From DASVEE01 sp036399695 (lineage in GTDB: Bacteria > Acidobacteriota > Thermoanaerobaculia > Gp7-AA8): a stretch of DNA of 16,354 bases. The notes under the pieces were generated by a model. That model was not told the origin of the DNA. It was given only the letters and a program-made list of their open reading frames with translations, and did not search any database. The translations under genes were made by a program, and so were the position numbers. Within the stretch, counting starts at the first letter, position 1; every line of letters starts with the position of its first letter. Positions 1 to 7,173 of the stretch are shown piece by piece. The DNA is taken from assembly GCA_036399695.1 (NCBI GenBank), contig DASWMP010000369.1, positions 1-16,354 of the forward strand, in the 5' to 3' direction.

Positions 1-59
1 GAGGGTGCGGCGGCGACGAGCAACAGAGCAGCTACGGCAATGAGAGAGAGTTTCTTCAC
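1..59 (-). CDS. N-terminus of a secreted/exported protein (partial)
   Basis: The minus strand reads GTG at 59-57 followed by a classic signal peptide: two Lys right after the start, then a hydrophobic Leu/Ala/Val run ending in an Ala-rich stretch (VKKLSLIAVAALLLVAAAPS). A Shine-Dalgarno AGGAGA sits at 70-65, six bases before the GTG, which decides this start. The gene leaves the window after 19 codons, so its function cannot be told. It is divergent from the aldehyde dehydrogenase gene, and the two share the intergenic region 60-212. The product is expected to enter the periplasm or outer membrane through Sec. Confidence 0.7.
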   Translation of the reverse strand, partial: MKKLSLIAVAALLLVAAAP

Positions 60-92
60 GTAGGTCTCCTTGGGCTTCGAAATGAACTGCGT

Positions 93-108
93 TCGACCGG
101 CCGGTCGA
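93..108. promoter_or_regulatory. Perfect 16-bp palindrome, candidate operator
   Basis: TCGACCGGCCGGTCGA is a perfect palindrome in the 153-bp divergent region between the minus-strand secreted protein and the aldehyde dehydrogenase. Its GACCGGCCGGTC core resembles operators bound by TetR-family dimers. It lies just downstream, on the minus strand, of a possible -10 box (TATCTT, 119-114), which would suit repression of the minus-strand gene. The operator role is inference; no regulator gene is in the window. Confidence 0.4.
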
Positions 109-212
109 TCTCAAGATAAAAGTATTCACCCGCCCCGCACAGTGTTATTTCTTTCCGTCCTTTAATCGGGCTCGGCCATGACCTGCTCCCGCTTTTGCTA
201 GCATGCGCACCC

Positions 213-1682
213 ATGACCGCGACTGCTGCTGAACCCACGATTCAGAACCGCCTCTTCATCAACGGTGACTTCGTCGACGCCCGCTCGGGCGAGACGTTCC
301 TCACGCACAATCCGGCGACGGAAGAGAAGCTCGCCGACGTTGCTTCCGCCGGCGTCGAAGACGTCGACCTTGCCGTGCGCGCCGCACGGGCGCAGATGGA
401 GCCGGGCTCCGAGTGGCAGAAGATGAAGCCGCGCGACCGGGCCAAGGTCCTGTGGCGCATCGCCGACATGCTCATGGCGCGGGCGGGGGAGATCGGGCGC
501 ATCGAGACGCTCGACAACGGCAAGCCGATCTTCGAGTCGCAGTACGTCGACACCCCCTCCGCGGCCGAGTGCCTCTACTACTTCGCCGGCTGGTCCGGCA
601 AAGTCACCGGCGAGACGATCCCGGTGGCGGACAACGCCTTCACCTACACGCTGCGCGAGCCGATCGGCGTCGTCGGCGCCATCACGCCGTGGAACTTCCC
701 GCTGATGCTCGCCGTCTGGAAGATCGCCCCCGCGCTGGCCTGCGGCAACACCGTCGTCATCAAGCCGGCGTCGAACACGTCCCTCTCGCTGCTCAAGTTC
801 GCCGAATACGCGCAAGAGTGCGGCCTGCCGCCGGGCGTGCTGAACGTGATCCCGGGACGGGGCAGCGTGGTTGGCAACGCCATCGTCGATCACCCGGGCG
901 TGGACGCCATCGCCTTCACCGGCTCGACGGAAGTGGGCCGCGGCCTCATGGCCCGCGCCGCCAAGACCCTCAAGAAGATCTCGCTCGAACTGGGCGGCAA
1001 GTCGCCGAACATCGTCTTCGCCGACGCCGACCTCGAGGCCGCCGCGCGCGGTGCCCTCAACGCCATCTTCTACGGCAAAGGCGAAGTCTGCGCCGCCGGC
1101 TCGCGCCTCCTGGTCGAGGAGTCGGTGCACGATGAGCTGATGGAGAAGGTGATCGAGCGCGCCAACAAGATGGTGGCCGCCGATCCGCTCCACCCGAAGA
1201 CCCGTCTCGGCGCCATCGTCTCGAAAGAGCAGATGGAGAACGTCCTCGGCTACATCGAGACCGGCAAGAGCGAAGGCGCGCGCCTCGTCGCCGGCGGCGA
1301 GCGCGTCGACATCGGCACCGGCAAGGGCTACTTCGTCAAGCCGACGATCTTCGACGGCGTCTCCAGCGACATGCGCATCGCCAAGGAAGAGATCTTCGGC
1401 CCGGTCCTGGCGACGATCGACTTCAAGGACGCGGACGACGCCGTGGCCAAGGGCAACTCGACCGTCTACGGGCTCGCCGCCGCCGTCTGGACGAAGGACG
1501 TGAGCAAAGCCCACCGCATCGCCCGCGCCCTCAAGGCCGGCACCGTCTGGGTCAACACGTACAACCTTTACGATCCGGCGTTGCCGTTCGGCGGCTTCAA
1601 GGAATCGGGCTTCGGCCGCGACCAGGGACGCGACGCGCTCGAAAAGTACACGCAGACCAAGAGCGTCTGGGTGAACCTCTAA
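213..1682 (+). CDS. Aldehyde dehydrogenase (NAD(P)-dependent, betaine-aldehyde-dehydrogenase-like)
   Basis: Oxidises an aldehyde to the carboxylic acid with NAD(P)+ in the cytoplasm. The 489-residue product has the usual family length and all the expected signatures: the TPWNFP stretch, the Rossmann-fold motif FTGSTEVGR, catalytic Glu259 in LELGGKSPN, catalytic Cys293 in GEVCAAGSR, EEIFGPVL, and the C-terminal PFGGFKESGFGRD. I chose ATG 213 because the protein then begins shortly before the conserved LFINGDFVDA segment; the open frame runs back to a TTG at 195, and no convincing SD is seen before either. The substrate cannot be fixed from sequence; the class includes betaine aldehyde, phenylacetaldehyde and other broad-range dehydrogenases. 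Ten bases separate its stop from the next gene, so the two may be co-transcribed. Confidence 0.95.
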   Translation: MTATAAEPTIQNRLFINGDFVDARSGETFLTHNPATEEKLADVASAGVEDVDLAVRAARAQMEPGSEWQKMKPRDRAKVLWRIADMLMARAGEIGRIETLDNGKPIFESQYVDTPSAAECLYYFAGWSGKVTGETIPVADNAFTYTLREPIGVVGAITPWNFPLMLAVWKIAPALACGNTVVIKPASNTSLSLLKFAEYAQECGLPPGVLNVIPGRGSVVGNAIVDHPGVDAIAFTGSTEVGRGLMARAAKTLKKISLELGGKSPNIVFADADLEAAARGALNAIFYGKGEVCAAGSRLLVEESVHDELMEKVIERANKMVAADPLHPKTRLGAIVSKEQMENVLGYIETGKSEGARLVAGGERVDIGTGKGYFVKPTIFDGVSSDMRIAKEEIFGPVLATIDFKDADDAVAKGNSTVYGLAAAVWTKDVSKAHRIARALKAGTVWVNTYNLYDPALPFGGFKESGFGRDQGRDALEKYTQTKSVWVNL

Positions 1683-1692
1683 GAGCAACGCG

Positions 1693-3450
1693 GTGGCGGC
1701 GACGAAGCGCAGACCGAAGACCGACGCGCCGCCCACCGCGGAGCCGCCATCAACCGGGCGGGGAGGACTGCATGCAATCCTCCTCGCCCTCATCGTCATG
1801 GCCGCGCTCACGCTGGCGGTGACGAGCGTGCGCGACGACAGCGCCACGGCGGACGAAGGGGCTCACATCGCCGCCGGCCTGCTGAAGATCACGAAAGGCT
1901 GGCTGCACTTTTACGGCGAGCAGTCGCTGCTGCCGGACGACATCGTGGCGCTGCCGCTCGTCCTGGCTGGCTACCAGTTCTCGCCGGCGTGGGGCGGCGA
2001 TCCCTGGACGGTCGGACGGCAGTTCCTCTACGACGCCGGGTACGATCCCCAGCGCACGCTGCTGCTGGCGCGCATCCCGTCGCTGCTGGCGTTCGGCGGG
2101 ACCCTGCTGCTCATCTACTTCTTCGTCGCGCGGGAGACGCAACGGCGCGAATGGGCGCTCGTGGCCACGGCGATGGCGGCGTTCTGTCCGACGCTCATGG
2201 CACACGGACGCCTGGCCACGGCCGACATGACGCCGACGTTCTTTCTCTTCGCCGCGACGATGCTGTTCTTCCGGCTCGCGGAGCATCCGACGATTCCGCG
2301 CAGCCTGGCCTTCGGCGCCGTGGCCGCGCTGGCGGTGCTGGCGAAGATGTCCTCGCTGATCCTCGGGCCATTCGTCGTGCTGCTGCTGTTCGCCATGCGC
2401 AAGCGGATCGAATGGCGGCCGATGCTCACCGCCCTCTGCGCCGCGACCTTGCTCGGCATCGTCATGCTGGAGCTGCTGTACGTCTCCCAGGCCGGTCCGG
2501 AGTTCCTGGCGACGCAGGCGAATCCGAGCCGCTTCCTCATCGGCTTTCGCACCTTCCTCCACCAGCTCGGCGCGATCAACTACTACTACACCGGCGAGCA
2601 TGGGCACGCCCAGTTCCTGATGGGGGAGTTCTCGTCCACCGGCTGGCGGCATTACTACCTGGCCGCCCTCTTTCTGAAGACGCCCATCCCCGCGCAACTG
2701 CTGTTCGTCTTTGCGGTCATTCGCGCCTTCCGCGGCGGTGCGCCGTTCGCGCTACGCGCGATGCTGCTGTTCGTGGCCCTGTTTCTGGCCGCGGCCTCGA
2801 TGAGCAAGGTGGCGCTCGGGGTGCGATACGTGCTGCCGATGTTTCCGTTTGCGTTTGCGGCCATGGGGGTGGCGCTCGGGGAAGCAGTTGGCAGTTGGCA
2901 GTTGGCGGTTGGCAGTGGGAAAAGCACGAAGAACCGTCCGGGGAGTGAAAAGGCAGCGGAGCGCCAGGGCTTCATCCACCGCCAACCGCCAACTGCCAAC
3001 CGCCAACTGGTGTACCGAGTCCTGCTCATCGCGCTCGTAGCCTGGCAAATCGGCGCCAACCTCACCACCTGGCCGTCATACATCGCCTACTTCAACACCT
3101 TCATCGGGGATCGGGAGAAGGACGACTTGCTCATCGATTCGAATCTCGACTGGGGGCAGGATCTGCACCGGCTGGCGCGGTGGAAGCGGGACAACCAGGT
3201 CGGGGCGATGGCGGTGCACTACTTCGGCGGCGGTGATCCGTCCTATGAGCTGGGGCCGGGGGCGGTGCTGTGGGCGGGGCCGAACGGGGGGCCGTTGCCG
3301 CGCGGCTGGTTCGCGCTCTCCCGTCACTACTACCGGCTGAGTTTCGACCGCGCCATCTCCCCGGTGAGTTACGATGAATATCTCTCCCGCTCGCGTGCAC
3401 GATTTGTCACGACCATCGGCGGCTCCATCGATCTCTATCGCGTCGACTGA
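1693..3450 (+). CDS. GT39/PMT-like membrane glycosyltransferase
   Basis: A 585-residue inner-membrane protein of the dolichyl-phosphate-mannose-protein mannosyltransferase / ArnT-like clan, expected to move a sugar from a polyprenyl-phosphate donor to a protein or lipid acceptor on the periplasmic side. A short basic, Pro-rich N-tail precedes TM1 (about 25-46), followed by the conserved acidic pair Asp54-Glu55 in TADEGAHIAAG, many hydrophobic segments, and a soluble C-terminal part with DSNLDWGQD. The GTG start is 11 nt after the dehydrogenase stop with a weak ribosome site; the next in-frame ATG (1798) would cut into TM1. Residues 398-440, between two membrane helices, are encoded by a palindromic heptamer repeat (2884-3010) and look foreign: hydrophilic and repetitive. 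The frame stays open through it. Acceptor unknown. Confidence 0.85.
   Translation: MAATKRRPKTDAPPTAEPPSTGRGGLHAILLALIVMAALTLAVTSVRDDSATADEGAHIAAGLLKITKGWLHFYGEQSLLPDDIVALPLVLAGYQFSPAWGGDPWTVGRQFLYDAGYDPQRTLLLARIPSLLAFGGTLLLIYFFVARETQRREWALVATAMAAFCPTLMAHGRLATADMTPTFFLFAATMLFFRLAEHPTIPRSLAFGAVAALAVLAKMSSLILGPFVVLLLFAMRKRIEWRPMLTALCAATLLGIVMLELLYVSQAGPEFLATQANPSRFLIGFRTFLHQLGAINYYYTGEHGHAQFLMGEFSSTGWRHYYLAALFLKTPIPAQLLFVFAVIRAFRGGAPFALRAMLLFVALFLAAASMSKVALGVRYVLPMFPFAFAAMGVALGEAVGSWQLAVGSGKSTKNRPGSEKAAERQGFIHRQPPTANRQLVYRVLLIALVAWQIGANLTTWPSYIAYFNTFIGDREKDDLLIDSNLDWGQDLHRLARWKRDNQVGAMAVHYFGGGDPSYELGPGAVLWAGPNGGPLPRGWFALSRHYYRLSFDRAISPVSYDEYLSRSRARFVTTIGGSIDLYRVD
2884..3010. repeat. Inverted GTTGGCR heptamer arrays embedded in the glycosyltransferase gene
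   Basis: Left array at 2887-2914 has four exact 7-nt units (GTTGGCA, GTTGGCA, GTTGGCG, GTTGGCA) and then GTGGG. Right array at 2980-3007 has four units on the opposite strand (CGCCAAC, CGCCAAC, TGCCAAC, CGCCAAC). About 65 nt lie between. The two arrays are complementary and would form a long stem. Translated in frame they give AVGSWQLAVGSG and RQPPTANRQL, a seven-residue period, inside an extramembrane loop. The left edge GAAGCAGTTGGC also begins the arrays at 8688 and 11381. Confidence 0.9.
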
Positions 3451-3487
3451 CGCTACAATCCGGAACTCCAGATTCGAAAGGATAACT

Positions 3488-4762
3488 ATGACCAGAAAAT
3501 GGTTGGTGCTTTTGACCGCGGTCGCTTCGCTCGGAATCCTCGGCTGCCCGCCGAAGCCCGAGGGGGGTGGCAGTGGTGGTAACAACAGCGCGAGCGGCGG
3601 CGAGATCCTCGTCGGCGAATACGGCTCCCTCAGCGGCTCGGAAGCGACGTTCGGCCAGTCGACGCACAACGGCATCATGATGGCGGTCGACGAGATCAAC
3701 GGCGGCGGCGGCGTCAGCGGCCGGAAGATCAAGGTCCTGACCGAAGACGACCAGTCCAAGGCTGAGGAAGCGGCCAACGCCGTGACCAAGCTGATCGCGC
3801 AGAACAACGTCGTGGCGGTTCTCGGCGAAGTTGCTTCGTCGAACTCCCTCGCCGCGGCCCCGATCTGCCAGACCAACAAGGTGCCGATGATCACCCCGTC
3901 GTCGACCAATCCGGCCGTTACGGAAAAGGGCGACTACATCTTCCGCATGTGCTTCATCGATCCGTATCAGGGTGAGGCCATGGCCAACTACCTGACCAAG
4001 GAGCACAAGCCGGCGATCAAGACGGCGGCCATTCTGGTCGACGTCAAGAGCGACTACTCCACCGGCTTGGCGTCCTTCTTCGAGCGCACGTTCACCGCGA
4101 ACGGCGGCCGCATCGTCGGCAAGCAGAGCTACTCGAAGGGTGACTCGGACTTCCGTTCGCAGCTCACCTCGATCAAGTCGAGCAATCCGGAAGTGCTGTT
4201 CGTCCCCGGCTACTACAACGACATCGGCCAGATCGCCATCCAGGCGCGCGACCTCGGCATCAAGGCGCCGCTCGTCGGCGGCGACGGCTGGGAATCGCCG
4301 AAGCTGATCGAGATCGGCGGCAAGGCGCTCGAAGGCTCGTTCTACTCGAACCACTACCACGCCGAAGATCCGACCCCGTCGGTCGCGAACTTCGTCACCA
4401 AGTACCGTGAGCGTTTCGGTCAGACGCCGGACGCGCTCGCCGCACTCGGCTACGACGCCGCCCGCGTCCTCGCCGACGCCATCAAGCGCGCCGGCACCAC
4501 CGACGGCGACAAGCTCCGCCAGGCCATCGGCGAAACGAAGAACTTCGAGGGCGTCACCGGCATGATCACGCTGGGCCCGGACCGCAACCCGGTCGGCAAG
4601 AAGCTCGTCATCCTCGAGGTGAAGAATGGCCAGCTCGCGCTGAAAGCCGTCGTCGACCCGTCCGGCAACGCCAGCGGCGCCGCGGGCGGCGCGGCCACCG
4701 GTACGGCAGCGCCGGCGGCTACGGCCACCACGGCCACGACCGGAACCACGGCCGCGCAGTAA
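3488..4762 (+). CDS. Branched-chain amino-acid-type ABC transporter substrate-binding lipoprotein
   Basis: A 424-residue extracytoplasmic binding protein of the LivJ/LivK (Peripla_BP_6) type that presents its ligand to the LivHMGF complex encoded just downstream. A lipoprotein signal ends in LGILGC with lipidated Cys20, then a Gly/Ser/Asn linker, then the fold starting at ILVGEYGSLSGSEATFGQ. ATG 3488 is chosen for the AAAGGA ribosome site six bases upstream and the perfect lipoprotein signal; the open frame extends back to 3374 only by overlap with the preceding gene. Ligands of this family include Leu/Ile/Val, urea and other small amides or acids, so the substrate is open. Odd: the last 34 or so residues (391-424) form an Ala/Thr/Gly-rich low-complexity tail that is not part of the family fold. 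A strong terminator follows. Confidence 0.95.
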   Translation: MTRKWLVLLTAVASLGILGCPPKPEGGGSGGNNSASGGEILVGEYGSLSGSEATFGQSTHNGIMMAVDEINGGGGVSGRKIKVLTEDDQSKAEEAANAVTKLIAQNNVVAVLGEVASSNSLAAAPICQTNKVPMITPSSTNPAVTEKGDYIFRMCFIDPYQGEAMANYLTKEHKPAIKTAAILVDVKSDYSTGLASFFERTFTANGGRIVGKQSYSKGDSDFRSQLTSIKSSNPEVLFVPGYYNDIGQIAIQARDLGIKAPLVGGDGWESPKLIEIGGKALEGSFYSNHYHAEDPTPSVANFVTKYRERFGQTPDALAALGYDAARVLADAIKRAGTTDGDKLRQAIGETKNFEGVTGMITLGPDRNPVGKKLVILEVKNGQLALKAVVDPSGNASGAAGGAATGTAAPAATATTATTGTTAAQ

Positions 4763-4783
4763 CACCGAAGGCGGCAGTACCAC

Positions 4784-4820
4784 AAAGGGCCGGTGGCGAA
4801 GCCACCGGCCCTTTCGTTTA
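4784..4820 (+). terminator. Rho-independent terminator after the binding-protein gene
   Basis: A perfect 14-bp stem AAAGGGCCGGTGGC / GCCACCGGCCCTTT (4784-4797 and 4801-4814) with loop GAA is followed by CGTTTA. It separates the binding-protein gene from livH, so read-through rather than a new promoter may set the lower level of the membrane components. The U-tract is short, and the A/T ends of the stem supply part of it. Confidence 0.85.
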
Positions 4821-4924
4821 GTGGAGGACGGACAATCTTGTCCATCACGCGAGGAAGCAGCCACGAAGAGATAGGTACTCGCCCCACTTCTCGCGTGACG
4901 GACAGGATTGTCCGTCCTCCACTA
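4819..4924. repeat. 106-bp inverted repeat with 34-bp arms
   Basis: Arms 4819-4852 and 4891-4924 are inverted copies matching at 32 of 34 positions, around a 38-nt loop. Each arm starts or ends with TAGTGGAGGACGGACAAT and contains its own smaller palindrome: the right arm has GACGGACA-atcc-TGTCCGTC on the complementary strand. There is no coding sequence and no transposase, so it resembles a non-autonomous palindromic repeat (MITE- or REP-like). It abuts the terminator and lies 98 nt upstream of livH, so it would be in the livH leader or serve as a second stop signal. Confidence 0.85.
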
Positions 4925-5021
4925 CTGGGATGGCTCCGCGCGGTTCGCCACACGCCGCTCGCCATCCCCCACATTCCTCTTTACATCTACGAGTCCCCCG
5001 AGTAGTTTTCGCAAACTCTGG

Positions 5022-5936
5022 ATGGAGATCTTTCTTCAGAACCTCCTCAACGGAATCGCCGTCGGTGCCATCTACGCGCTCATCGCGCTGGGCTACACGA
5101 TGGTCTACGGCATTCTCAAGCTGATCAATTTCGCCCACGGCGACATCTTCATGATCGGCTCCTTCGTCGGCTACTACGCCGGCGGCTTCGCCGCGCAGCG
5201 AATTCTCGGGGAGAAGGGGGCGTCTTCGCCGGCTACAGCGGCGCTCGTGCTGCTCTTCTCGATGATCGTCTGCGGACTGCTCGGCTATCTCAATGAGCGT
5301 ATCGCCTACCGGCCGCTGCGCAACGCGCCGCGTATCGCCTCGCTCATCACCGCCATCGGCGTATCGTTCCTGCTCGAGTACGGCGGCCAGTTCGTCTTCG
5401 GACCGGACCCGAAGTTCTTCCCGACGCTGATCGAGAAGAAGATCATCCACCTCGGCGGCATCACGACGACGAACTACCAGCTCATCGTGCTCGTCGTCGC
5501 CGTCGTCTTCATGGCGCTGCTGCAGTACATCGTCTACGGCACCAAGTTCGGCCGCGCCATGCGCGCCGTCTCCTTCAACTTCGAGACGGCTTCGCTGATG
5601 GGCATCCCGACCGACCGCATCATCTCCATGACGTTCATCATCGGCTCGATGCTGGCCGCTGTTGCCGGCATCCTCTTCGGCCTTTCGTATCCGAAGATCG
5701 ACCCGCTCATGGGCGTCATGCCGGGGCTCAAGGCGTTCGTCGCCGCGGTCCTCGGCGGCATCGGGAACGTGCCGGGCGCCGTCGTCGGCGGCCTTCTCAT
5801 CGGCATCATCGAATCCTTCGTCGGCGGCAGCAGCTTCTCCAATTATCGCGACGCCATCGCCTTCGTCATCCTCATCGTCATCCTGCTGTTCCGCCCCTCG
5901 GGGCTGTTCGGCAAATACCAGCCGGAGAAGGTGTGA
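5022..5936 (+). CDS. livH: Branched-chain amino-acid-type ABC transporter permease LivH
   Basis: A 304-residue inner-membrane permease that pairs with LivM to form the channel of the HAAT-family importer. The N-terminus MEIFLQNLLNGIAVGAIYAL and the motifs YTMVYGILKLINFAHGD and VLGGIGNVPGAVVGG are hallmark LivH segments; several hydrophobic helices span the whole protein. ATG 5022 was chosen by fit to the family N-terminus. The open frame runs back to 4908 through the inverted repeat, and no good ribosome site precedes the ATG, which is unusual for the first gene of an operon. Order is livH-livM-livG-livF. Confidence 0.93.
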   Translation: MEIFLQNLLNGIAVGAIYALIALGYTMVYGILKLINFAHGDIFMIGSFVGYYAGGFAAQRILGEKGASSPATAALVLLFSMIVCGLLGYLNERIAYRPLRNAPRIASLITAIGVSFLLEYGGQFVFGPDPKFFPTLIEKKIIHLGGITTTNYQLIVLVVAVVFMALLQYIVYGTKFGRAMRAVSFNFETASLMGIPTDRIISMTFIIGSMLAAVAGILFGLSYPKIDPLMGVMPGLKAFVAAVLGGIGNVPGAVVGGLLIGIIESFVGGSSFSNYRDAIAFVILIVILLFRPSGLFGKYQPEKV

Positions 5937-5943
5937 TGACGGT

Positions 5944-6030
5944 GAGGATTGAGGATGCAGGATTGAGGATTGAGGAAATGCTCCAGCCGGCGCAGCGCAT
6001 CCTCAATCCTCAATCCTCAATCCTCAATCC
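5944..6030. repeat. Facing GGATTGA heptamer arrays between livH and livM
   Basis: Left array: units GGATTGA (5946), GGATGCA (5953), GGATTGA (5960) and GGATTGA (5967), then a degenerate GGAAATG. Right array: four exact TCAATCC units at 6003, 6010, 6017 and 6024. The arrays face each other around about 25 nt and would form a roughly 30-bp imperfect stem in the livHM transcript. The right array ends at 6030, two bases before the livM ribosome site GAGGTGA (6032-6038). The unit differs from the GTTGGCR heptamer elsewhere but has the same period and the same inverted layout. Confidence 0.9.
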
Positions 6031-6045
6031 CGAGGTGACCCGCTA

Positions 6046-7173
6046 ATGGCTCGCGGCTTCATGCCCCGCACGTGGTGGCTTCGCGATCTCATCTACCTCG
6101 GGATCCTGATCGGCGTGATCATGGCCGCCTGGTGGGGGATTACGTACGGGACGATGTATTTCCCGGCGATGCAGTACTACAACCGCATCCTGGTGATGAT
6201 GGGCATCAACATCATGCTCGCGGTGTCGCTGAACATCATCAACGGGCACGCCGGGCAGTTCTCGCTCGGGCACGCCGGGTTCATGGCCATCGGGGCGTAC
6301 TTTGCGGCCTACCTGACGTTCTACCACTTCGCGAAAATCGTCGACCGTTTCCCCGAGGCCCAGCAGCCGCTGTATCAGAACGTCTTCCTCGTCATCGCCA
6401 TCCTGGCGGGCGGCGGACTGGCGGCCATCGCCGGGTACCTCGTCGGGTTGCCGTCGCTGCGTTTGCGCGGTGATTACCTGGCCATCGTGACGCTCGGCTT
6501 CGGCGAGATCATCCGCGTGCTGATCCTCAACATCGAGCCGATCGGTGCCGCGCGCGGCTTCTCCGGCATCCCGCCGTGGGGCAACTTCTTCTGGGTCTTC
6601 TTCTTCTGCGTGCTCACCATCGTGATCTCGAACCGCCTCGTGAACTCGTCGGTCGGCCGCGCGTTCCTCGCCATTCGCGAGGACCAGATCGCCGCTGAAT
6701 CGATGGGCGTCAACACGACGCGCTACAAGGTGAAGGCGTTCGTCCTCGGCTCCGCGCTGGCCGGCATGGCGGGCGGCCTGTTCGCCCACTACTCGCCGGC
6801 GTACCTGAACCCGACGATGTTCACCTTCATCAAGTCGTTCGAGGTCGTGGCGATGGTCGTCCTCGGCGGGCTGGGCTCGATCTCCGGGTCGATCTTCGCC
6901 GCCATCATCATCACGTTCCTTCCCGAAGGGCTGCGTGTCGTCAAGGACCTGATTCCGGAGAATGCTCCCGAGATGCTCAAGCGCGACCCGCGCATGGTCA
7001 TCTACTCCATCACGCTCATCGTGCTGATGCTCACCCGCCCGCAGGGGCTCCTCGGCCGGCGCGAGTTGTGGGACTTCCTCCCGAAGCGCAAAGATACGAT
7101 TCCGAAAGAGGGCCGCGACCAAGGCAACGCCGACGATAAGCTCGATCGCGATGCCGGTCCCCCGGTGACCTAG
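6046..7173 (+). CDS. livM: Branched-chain amino-acid-type ABC transporter permease LivM
   Basis: A 375-residue second permease subunit of the importer. It has an N-terminal membrane segment, the conserved block LNIINGHAGQFSLGHAGFMA, PSLRLRGDYLAIVTLGFGEI, the cytoplasmic coupling region VGRAFLAIREDQIAAESMGV, and VVLGGLGSISG near the end. These are standard LivM features. The start is supported by GAGGTGA eight bases upstream (6032-6038). The last 25 or so residues form a charged hydrophilic tail. The stop codon directly abuts the livG start, so translation is probably coupled. The long hairpin repeat 5944-6030 sits in the leader. Confidence 0.95.
   Translation: MARGFMPRTWWLRDLIYLGILIGVIMAAWWGITYGTMYFPAMQYYNRILVMMGINIMLAVSLNIINGHAGQFSLGHAGFMAIGAYFAAYLTFYHFAKIVDRFPEAQQPLYQNVFLVIAILAGGGLAAIAGYLVGLPSLRLRGDYLAIVTLGFGEIIRVLILNIEPIGAARGFSGIPPWGNFFWVFFFCVLTIVISNRLVNSSVGRAFLAIREDQIAAESMGVNTTRYKVKAFVLGSALAGMAGGLFAHYSPAYLNPTMFTFIKSFEVVAMVVLGGLGSISGSIFAAIIITFLPEGLRVVKDLIPENAPEMLKRDPRMVIYSITLIVLMLTRPQGLLGRRELWDFLPKRKDTIPKEGRDQGNADDKLDRDAGPPVT

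Noticed and set aside
198..1847. Very long minus-strand open frame antisense to the aldehyde dehydrogenase
   Set aside because: Arg/Ala/Asp/Val-rich translation without any domain; it mirrors a gene with full family motifs and arises from GC-rich third codon positions.
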